From Duncaniella sp. (GTDB lineage Bacteria > Bacteroidota > Bacteroidia > Bacteroidales > Muribaculaceae), in NCBI RefSeq assembly GCF_029054785.1, contig NZ_JAIDEN010000153.1:1-5084 (forward strand): 5,084 bases of DNA, in the 5' to 3' direction. The notes beneath the pieces were generated by a model. That model ran no database searches and had not been told where the DNA came from. It saw only the letters and a program-made list of their open reading frames with translations. Made by a program: the position numbers and the translations under genes. Positions 1 to 5,084 of this stretch are shown in pieces; position 1 is the stretch's first letter; each line of letters starts with the position of its first letter.

Positions 1-182
1 AAAAGCTTCGCTGGTTTTCATGCCGCAAATTTAACACTTTTCGATCAATTCATGCACCGTAGTTTCGGCTTGAGCCGCAATCTCCACATTGATTGCAAGT
101 CCCGCCGCGAAATCCCGGCCCGGCAAATAGTTAAAAATCATTAACAAAATATATTTGATTATCCTTGCTGCAAAAAACTTTT

Positions 183-190
183 TACCTTTG
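183..190 (+). promoter_or_regulatory. Candidate Bacteroidota -7 promoter box (TACCTTTG)
   Basis: TACCTTTG matches the Bacteroidota sigma-70-type -7 consensus TAnnTTTG and is followed by CA, as is common in this order. A well-placed -33 TTTG is not visible: the nearest candidates (TTTG at 154-157 and CTTG at 164-167) leave gaps of 25 and 15 bases. Transcription would start around 195-197 and run into the hairpin-rich stretch that ends in the terminator at 440-483. The agreement of box and terminator on the same strand, with no coding frame between them, is the main reason to believe it. Confidence 0.45.
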
Positions 191-195
191 CATCT

Positions 196-484
196 GAAAA
201 GAAACACCAAATCGGTTGCGATCCTTGGACTGATAGAAATTTTACGCATTAAATTCACTTTTTCAAGACTAAGGACAAAGGCAACTGCACTGAGCGGTTC
301 CGTCGTGACGACGCAACGGCGACTGTGGACACTTGGTGTAAGTGTAAGTATGATATAATCTCTACATTATTGGAAAGGGATAGATCTCCCTTCACACCGA
401 AAGGAATCTATTTCGATTCAATGACGCCTTTTGGCTTTAGTCCTGTTGCTCCTTGATAGAAAGGGGCAGCGGACAATTTTTTTA
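196..484 (+). ncRNA. Candidate structured small RNA, about 290 nt, family not recognised
   Basis: This non-coding stretch is bounded by a promoter box upstream and an intrinsic terminator downstream on the same strand. It contains a series of short inverted repeats: 222-228 with 269-275 (7 pairs, one wobble); a stem at 294-320 whose core is CGTCG-TGA-CGACG, extended by three pairs beyond a 1x1 mismatch and two more beyond a second; ACACTT/AAGTGT at 329-345; AAGGGA/TCCCTT at 375-392; GAATC/GATTC at 404-419; and the terminator stem at 440-474. The 67-codon frame that overlaps it begins upstream of the promoter box and shows no recognisable protein features. The gene to the right is on the opposite strand, so this is not a riboswitch or leader of a downstream gene. 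It lacks the signatures I know for tmRNA, RNase P RNA and SRP RNA. A divergent 6S-like RNA cannot be excluded. The 5' end is approximate. Confidence 0.4.
440..483 (+). terminator. Intrinsic (Rho-independent) terminator
   Basis: GTCC-T-GTTGCTCCT at 440-453 pairs with AGGGGCAGCGGAC at 462-474. This gives about 13 pairs with one bulged T and two G-U wobbles, around a loop of about 8 bases. It is followed by AA and an unbroken run of seven T (477-483). The T-run is present only on the plus strand, so it ends plus-strand transcripts, meaning the candidate small RNA. It also separates that RNA from the convergent ATPase gene, whose stop codon is about 40 bases further right. On the minus strand the stem is followed by no T-run, so the ATPase transcript has no clear terminator here. 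Confidence 0.75.
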
Positions 485-524
485 TACGGATACCTGCATT
501 GTCGTCGCCCACTACCACAGACCC

Positions 525-1799
525 TCACTCATGCTCCAACAGATAGTCATAAACAGGTCTGACAGAAATCCGATAGCTATCATGGATTATCTCTTCGTCA
601 TTATGATCCGTAAGTAATAATAAATTATCACATCCGGTTTTCTTAGCGGCCAATAAAAGGCCGGCAATTTCACGCTTCCGGACCTTTTCGGAAGAAATGT
701 CATAGGAAACCTGTACGGCAAGAACAGTCTTGCGTCCGTCACACACAACGAAATCACACACTCCCGATCTGTCGCTGTAATAATAAATATCAAATCCCCG
801 GCTCTTATACCTGCGCAGAAGCTCAAGATAAACAATTGTTTCCATACGCCAGCCGAGATTCTCGCCCGCAAACGCATCTTCCCTCTTGTTCATTAAGGCA
901 ACATCTATCGGATAAACTTTCTCGCCAGTCATTCTCAACTTGCTTTTCGGAGAATATTTATGCAACCCGACCAACAGATAAGCTTGTTTCAGATAACTCA
1001 GATAATTTTTAACTGTGTGAGGAGACTTAAGTCCGAACGTCTCCTGCAATGTTTTATCAGCGGCCACGACCGGAGCTATATTCAACAGATGATGAGCCAT
1101 TTGCTCGAAAGCCGAGGTGTGGACCACCTTAAAACGCTGCTCTATATCTCGTTTCAGTATGTTGTTGACCAGCCCGTCAATATAGTCTCTGTCATCATGT
1201 ATAAACTGAAGTTCCGGAAATCCACCTTGACGCATATAGTCGTCAAAGGCAGAACGTCGTGCGGCGATGGCTTTAGTTGTTCTCGACACAACATCGACCC
1301 CTTTCACTTCGCAGTATTCAGCAAACGAAAACGGATAAAGCGGGATAGAATGATGACGTCCGGTCAGATGCGTCGCAAGTTCGCCACTGAGCAGTTTTGC
1401 ATTTGACCCTGTTATGACAACATGAATCTGTTTGCGCAAAAGCCTGTTGACAAACAAATACCATTCCGGAATATTTTGTATCTCATCAATAAACAGGTAT
1501 GTGAAATCGCCGTTTATCTTGTAAAGAACCTCTAAGACATCGTTGAGATCATCAGCGGTAAGGTGAATCAACCTCTCGTCATCGAAATTGACATAGGCAA
1601 ACTTTACACCTTTACGAGTAAGCGCATTGTAACATAGTGTTGACTTTCCACTACGCCTGACACCTATGACCACCTGCGCCTGAGGACTGTTCAGATCTAT
1701 CCTGTCCTCCTCTTTACGCTGACAAAAATGCAGCGTCTGTTTGAGTGCAAGTTCCTCTGCTTGGTCAGCCAATATCGTTTCAAGTATTCTTTTATCCAT
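525..1799 (-). CDS. AAA_14/DUF4143 family ATPase
   Basis: A complete 424-residue P-loop ATPase of the AAA_14 plus DUF4143 type, which is widespread and multi-copy in Bacteroidales; its cellular role is not established. Counting from ATG 1799: Walker A GVRRSGKST is at 46-54, Walker B LFIDEIQNI at 102-110, the sensor-like TGSNAKLL at 130-137, LTGR at 145-148, and the family motifs YPFSFAEY (155-162) and YMRQGGFPE (188-196). About 250-276 resembles a winged-helix segment. The C-terminal DUF4143 part looks like a PD-(D/E)XK fold with E320, D349 (CDFVV) and Q363 (VQVSY) in place of the usual E-x-K, so nuclease activity is doubtful. A GTG at 1820 would add seven residues, but it overlaps the promoter box; ATG 1799, giving the family-typical MDKRIL start, is preferred. 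No Shine-Dalgarno is visible. The gene is less GC-rich than its divergent neighbour and stands alone, which fits an accessory or acquired gene. No signal peptide or membrane segment is seen, so it is probably cytoplasmic. Confidence 0.93.
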   Translation of the reverse strand: MDKRILETILADQAEELALKQTLHFCQRKEEDRIDLNSPQAQVVIGVRRSGKSTLCYNALTRKGVKFAYVNFDDERLIHLTADDLNDVLEVLYKINGDFTYLFIDEIQNIPEWYLFVNRLLRKQIHVVITGSNAKLLSGELATHLTGRHHSIPLYPFSFAEYCEVKGVDVVSRTTKAIAARRSAFDDYMRQGGFPELQFIHDDRDYIDGLVNNILKRDIEQRFKVVHTSAFEQMAHHLLNIAPVVAADKTLQETFGLKSPHTVKNYLSYLKQAYLLVGLHKYSPKSKLRMTGEKVYPIDVALMNKREDAFAGENLGWRMETIVYLELLRRYKSRGFDIYYYSDRSGVCDFVVCDGRKTVLAVQVSYDISSEKVRKREIAGLLLAAKKTGCDNLLLLTDHNDEEIIHDSYRISVRPVYDYLLEHE

Positions 1800-1819
1800 A
1801 ACATTCACTTTATCAAGCA

Positions 1820-1827
1820 CAAAGATA
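1820..1827 (-). promoter_or_regulatory. Candidate -7 promoter box of the ATPase gene (TATCTTTG)
   Basis: Read on the minus strand, TATCTTTG fits the Bacteroidota TAnnTTTG -7 element and lies 20 bases before ATG 1799. That implies a leader of about 15 nt. A TTTG at 1845-1842 is the nearest upstream -33-like element, but its 14-base gap is shorter than the usual 19 or so. The box overlaps the alternative GTG start at 1820, which argues for the ATG. The innermost, degenerate repeat copy (1830-1847) ends just upstream, so a protein bound to the array could block or help polymerase here. Confidence 0.5.
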
Positions 1828-1829
1828 AT

Positions 1830-1991
1830 ACATTATTTTATCAAAACGCACTATTTTACATAAAATAGCAATTCAGAATGCATTATTTTACATAAAACCG
1901 CTAGGTCAGAACGCCTTATTTTACATAAAACAGCAATTCAGAATGCACTATTTTACATAAAATCGGCTACTCAGAACGCCTTATTTTACAT
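1830..1991. repeat. Tandem 32/33-bp repeat array with palindromic cores, probable operator array
   Basis: Four full units lie at 1848-1879 (32 bp), 1880-1912 (33), 1913-1944 (32) and 1945-1977 (33). A half unit follows at 1978-1991 and a degenerate core lies at 1830-1847. The shared core is GCnYTATTTTACATAAAA, and each unit ends TCAGAAY; only 7-8 bases in between vary. Units 1 and 3 share AGCAATTCAGAAT, and units 2 and 4 share a different linker, so the array is also a 65-bp duplication. Each core is an inverted repeat around CA, with 8-bp arms in unit 1 (CTATTTTACATAAAATAG), 6 bp in unit 4 and 5 bp in units 2 and 3. Core centres are spaced 32, 33, 32 and 33 bp, about three helical turns, which would put all sites on one face of the DNA. 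The array lies between the divergent ATPase and lipoprotein genes and touches the ATPase promoter. The binding protein is unknown. It is not a CRISPR array, because the variable segments are too short and recur. Confidence 0.85.
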
Positions 1992-2123
1992 CATTCCTGA
2001 ATTCTTTTGACGCAAAAAACATATCCCGTCAGGGATGCGGGATGTCTTGGGAGGGGGTGAAGGCTGGGAGGATGAGGGGCGGTGAGCAATATTCCGCGCG
2101 CGGGCGCGTTATTTATCTGTAAG
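1992..2123 (+). other. Leader region of the lipoprotein gene with G-rich and CG-rich segments
   Basis: No gene is seen here. The segment holds a weak -7-like box TTCTTTTG at 2002-2009 (T instead of A at the second position, no clear -33 element). G runs at 2049-2051, 2053-2057, 2066-2068 and 2076-2079 could form a G-quadruplex in the plus-strand transcript. A CGCGC-GCGG-GCGCG hairpin lies at 2095-2108, ending 15 bases before the start codon. No Shine-Dalgarno precedes ATG 2124, as is usual in this phylum. The sharp change from the AT-rich array to this GC-rich leader marks the edge between the two compositional zones. A true promoter for the lipoprotein gene could not be fixed. Confidence 0.4.
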
Positions 2124-5049
2124 ATGAAGTTTTCCCAGGCATCAGCGTGGAGGAGGCGTACTCCGGCAAGGACGCTGCTTCTTCTGGCGGTCGTGGCGTT
2201 GGTCGCGGCCTTTTCGGCGTGTTCGACCAAGAAAAATACGGCGGCAACCCGCAACTACCAGGCCTTCATCACCCGCTATAACGTCTACTTCAACGGCGAC
2301 GAGCATTTCAAGGAAACTCTCAAGGAGATGGAGCGCGCCTATGAGGACGACTATTCGGCCCAGGTGCTGATGCACCCCGTCGAGGCCTATTCCAACCCCA
2401 AGGCGCCGCAACCCACAGGCTCTTTCACCCGCTCGATCGAGAAAGCCCAGAAGGCGATCCAGCTCCACAGTATCAAGAAACGTCCCCGCCGCAAACCGGG
2501 CCACAGCAACGATCCGGAATATAAGAAGTGGCTCAAACGCGACGAGTATAACCCCTTCCTCCACAACGCCTGGATGATGATGGGACGCAGCCAGTATTTC
2601 AACGGCGACTTCCTGGGCGCGGCCTCGACGTTCTACTACATCACCAAGCATTTCAACTGGCTCCCTGAGACCGTCACCGAAGCCAAGCTCTGGCAGGCCC
2701 GCAGCTACTGCGCTCTCGACTGGCTCTTCGAGGCCGAGACAATACTGGTGCGCGTCAAGCAGGACCGGCTGACATCGCGCCGCCTGAAAGAACTTTACAG
2801 CTTCACCTACGCAGACTTCTATGTCCGCTCCCATGACAATGCCAAGGCCATCCCCATGTTGCGCGAGGCCATCGGCTATGCGAGCGGGCCGCAGAAAACG
2901 CGCCTCAACTTCCTCTTGGGCCAGCTCTACACCGCCGAGGGTGACGCCACAGCGGCCTACGAAGCCTACAAGAAGGCCGGAAAATCGGCAGGCGCATCAT
3001 ACCGCACCAAGTTCAACGCCCGCATCAAGCAGAGCGAGGTGTTTCAGGGGGCCGACATCGCTCCTGAGGTCAAAGCCTTGCAGCGCATGACCCGCTATGA
3101 CCGCAACAAGGAGTATCTCGACCAGATCTACTATGCCATCGGCAATCTCTACCTCTCGCGCCGCGACACGGCCAACGCGATCGCCAACTATGTGCTCGCA
3201 GCTGAAAAATCAACCCGCGGAGGCATCGAGAAAGCCATCTCGCAGGTGACTCTCGGCGGACTCTATTTCGACCGTCACCGCTACGACCTGGCCCAGCCAT
3301 GCTATGCCGAGGCCGTGCCGCTGCTCCCCGACAACTACCCCGACATTGCCCGTCTGCAACGCCGCTCGGACGTGCTCGACGAACTGGCGGTCTACTCCCA
3401 GAACGTCACCCTCAACGACTCCCTGCTGCGCCTCGCCGCCATGCCCGAAGAGCAGCAGTTGGCCGTGATCGACAAGATCATCTCCGACCTCAAGAAGAAG
3501 GAAAAAGAGGAGGCCGAAGCCGCCAAACGCGAGGAATATCTGGCACAGCAGGAGGCTTTGGGTTCGAACCTCAACAGCAATTCGGCCAACGCCCCGACCT
3601 CGTTTACCCTCAACGCCGACAAGTCATGGTATTTCTACAACACAGCCACCCGCAACGCCGGTCGCACCGACTTCCAGCGCCGCTGGGGCTCGCGAAAACT
3701 TGAAAACGACTGGCGCCGACGCAACAAATCGACCTTCAGCATGGACGATTTCAACAGCGGCGAGGACAACGAGGAAAACCCGGAGGCCGACAGCGGCTCT
3801 GACTCTGCGGAAGCTGACGGCGACGGTTCCGATGCCGACAAGGAGCAGGCAGCCAAAGCCGCCGATCCGCACTATCGCGAATATTATCTGAAACAGATCC
3901 CCAAGACCGACGTGGAAAAGACCACCGCCGGCGAGGTGATCCAGGAAGGGCTATATAACTCAGGTCTCATACTCAAGGACAAGCTCGACGACTTCGACGC
4001 CGCCGACGAGGAATGGAGCCGCCTGATGAACCGCTATCCCGACAACGTCTACCGTCTCGACGTCTACTACAACCAGTATCTCATGAACGTCCGTCGCGAC
4101 CGCCCGGACCGGGCCGAGCACTACCGTCAGCTAATACTCAGCGAGTTCCCCGACTCGAAATATGCCAAGGCGATGGCCGACCCGAACTACATCGACAATC
4201 TCCGCTCGATGCTCGCCCGCCAGGAGGAACTCTACGGGCAGGCTTACAGCGACTACCTGGCCGACCGCAACGACCGCGTCCACTCGGCCTACGAGACAAT
4301 GGCCCGCGACTATCCCCTCTCCCCGCTGGTGCCGAAATTCATGTTCCTCCACGCCCTGGCCTATGTCACCGAGAACAAGGCCGACGAATTCGGATCGACC
4401 CTCAGGGAGATGCTCGAACGCTACCCCGAAACCGACATGACCCCGATGGCCTCAGCCTATCTCAAGGGTCTCGCCCAGGGGCGCAAGCTCCACAGCGGCC
4501 CAAGCAACATGCGCAGCATGATCTGGGACATCCGTCTGACCAACGACTCCACTCTCATGGATGGAGAGTTGGCTGACATCGACTTCACGCTCACTCCCGA
4601 CGAGCCACACTATCTCGTGCTGCTCTTCTCGACATCGCAGATCTCCCCCAACCAGCTGCTCTTCGACGTGGCCCGCCACAACTTCACCACCTACATGGTG
4701 CGCGACTTCGACCTCGAAGTCATGAACTTCGGACAGCTCGGCCTGCTGCTGGTCAAAGGCTTCCAAAACGAAGCCGAGCTAAACCACTACCGCTCCCTCC
4801 TCAATCAGGACCGCGGAGTCAGCATCCCGGAAGGAGTGCGCCCGGTTCAGATCAGCAAAAGCAACTTCGAGAAACTGCTTCAGAGCGGAGGCTCATTTGA
4901 CGCCTACTTCCGCTTCATCGGCGAAGAAACCGTCCGCGAGACCCACGAATCCGTCCTTCCGCCTGAAGAATATCCCTCGGCAGCAGAAATGTATGCCGAA
5001 CCCGCCCCTGAACAGGAAGCAGCCCCGGTTACCGAACCCGCCCCTGAAC
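2124..5049 (+). CDS. porW: PorW/SprE-like type IX secretion lipoprotein (3' end missing)
   Basis: Frame open from ATG 2124 to the window end; about 975 codons are genuine. Residues 1-33 form a lipoprotein signal: Arg-rich start, hydrophobic stretch 18-30, lipobox FSA-C33. Then follow the family opening KNTAATRNYQAF and YNVYFNG, TPR-like helices over about 80-440 (for example 140-159, YNPFLHNAWMMMGRSQYF), and a charged coiled coil at 450-479. The hallmark block is at 502-535 (WYFYN, RRWGSRKLENDWRRRNK), followed by an acidic stretch at 547-574. A second hallmark, FPDSKYAKAMADPNY, lies at 675-689, more TPR-like helices at about 736-785, and the conserved C-terminal domain at about 829-935. After that comes a Pro/Glu/Ala-rich tail. 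PorW/SprE is an outer-membrane lipoprotein facing the periplasm, needed for type IX secretion and gliding; in Porphyromonas it is reported to link the PorK/PorN ring to the Sov translocon. Codons favour G/C at the third position, unlike the ATPase gene. The stop codon is not in the window; the apparent last residues come from an adapter. Confidence 0.9.
4996..5049 (+). repeat. Short in-frame direct repeat in the lipoprotein tail
   Basis: An identical 18-base segment CCGAACCCGCCCCTGAAC occurs at 4996-5013 and 5032-5049, 36 bases (12 codons) apart. It encodes the repeated EPAPE in the Pro/Glu/Ala-rich C-terminal tail. Genuine sequence ends exactly at the end of the second copy. The tail may continue as more such repeats, which would help explain why assembly stopped here. 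Confidence 0.7.
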
Positions 5050-5084
5050 CTGTCTCGTATACACATATCCGAGCCCACGAGACA
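5050..5084. other. Illumina Nextera transposase adapter (sequencing artefact)
   Basis: Positions 5050-5083 match the Nextera read-2 adapter at 32 of 34 bases. They comprise the 19-base Tn5 mosaic end (CTGTCTCTTATACACATCT) followed by CCGAGCCCACGAGAC. The two differences are G at 5057 and A at 5067. The last base, 5084, would be the first index base. Read in the lipoprotein frame it gives VSYTHIRAHET, a slight variant of the well-known adapter peptide VSYTHLRAHET; on the minus strand it gives GSDMCIRD. The non-Tn5 half rules out a natural Tn5/IS50 end. It is technical sequence at a contig end and should be trimmed. Confidence 0.96.

Noticed and set aside
1..21. Minus-strand ATG at 21-19 followed by MKTSEAF, with a TAAATTTG box at 33-26, as the start of a gene leaving the window.
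   Set aside because: Only seven codons are visible and the box is so close that the transcript would be leaderless; a chance match cannot be excluded.
31..258. Minus-strand frame of 75 codons across the left intergenic region.
   Set aside because: No recognisable domain; it runs antisense through the promoter and the first hairpins of the candidate RNA, and its composition looks non-coding.
155..358. Plus-strand frame of 67 codons.
   Set aside because: It starts upstream of the TACCTTTG box and crosses the hairpins; no protein features are visible.
960..1406. Plus-strand frame of 148 codons.
   Set aside because: It is antisense to the well-supported ATPase gene and has no family-like motifs.
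1830..1991. CRISPR array.
   Set aside because: The variable segments are only 7-8 bases and recur between alternate units; no cas gene is near.
2014..2043. Minus-strand intrinsic terminator (ATCCCG/CGGGAT stem followed by ATG and six T).
   Set aside because: The stem is short and no minus-strand gene lies upstream that would need termination; it competes with an alternative ATCCC/GGGAT pairing.
2142..2834. Minus-strand frame of 230 codons and other long frames opposite or out of phase with the lipoprotein gene.
   Set aside because: Long shadow frames are expected in GC-rich coding DNA; the plus-strand frame has clear PorW/SprE motifs throughout.
5050..5068. Natural Tn5/IS50 mosaic end marking a transposon insertion.
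   Set aside because: The following 15 bases match the synthetic read-2 adapter rather than IS50.
4893..5078. Minus-strand frame of 61 codons at the right end.
   Set aside because: Its start lies in the adapter and the rest is antisense to the lipoprotein tail.

Overview
The window looks like the end of a short-read or metagenomic contig from a member of Bacteroidota, probably Bacteroidales and possibly Muribaculaceae-like. The main support is a large lipoprotein with the hallmark motifs of PorW/SprE, a type IX secretion family confined to this phylum. Promoter-like TAnnTTTG boxes and the lack of Shine-Dalgarno sequences before the two main starts agree with this. The genus-level guess is inference.

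Layout from left to right. Positions 1-182 are AT-rich with no supported gene. About 183-484 is a non-coding stretch with a TACCTTTG promoter box, several short hairpins and a strong intrinsic terminator, all on the plus strand; it is a candidate independent small RNA of roughly 290 nt. Positions 525-1799 (minus) encode a complete AAA_14/DUF4143 ATPase of unknown role. Its promoter box at 1820-1827 is followed, going away from the gene, by an AT-rich tandem array (1830-1991) of 32/33-bp units, each carrying a TTTTA-CA-TAAAA inverted repeat. After a G-rich and then CG-rich leader (1992-2123), a divergent plus-strand gene starts at 2124. It encodes a PorW/SprE-like TPR lipoprotein whose conserved domains are all present, but whose 3' end is missing.

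The last 35 bases are not genomic. Positions 5050-5083 match the Illumina Nextera read-2 transposase adapter at 32 of 34 bases, so the true sequence stops near 5049 and the final residues VSYTHIRAHET of the frame are an artefact.

The genes do not form an obvious pathway. The lipoprotein is probably a housekeeping part of the secretion machine, with a GC-rich codon style. The ATPase with its repeat array and lower-GC composition looks like an accessory unit beside it. The repeat array lies between the two divergent genes and could control either, but it abuts the ATPase promoter most closely. The two most original elements to follow up are the repeat array and the putative small RNA.
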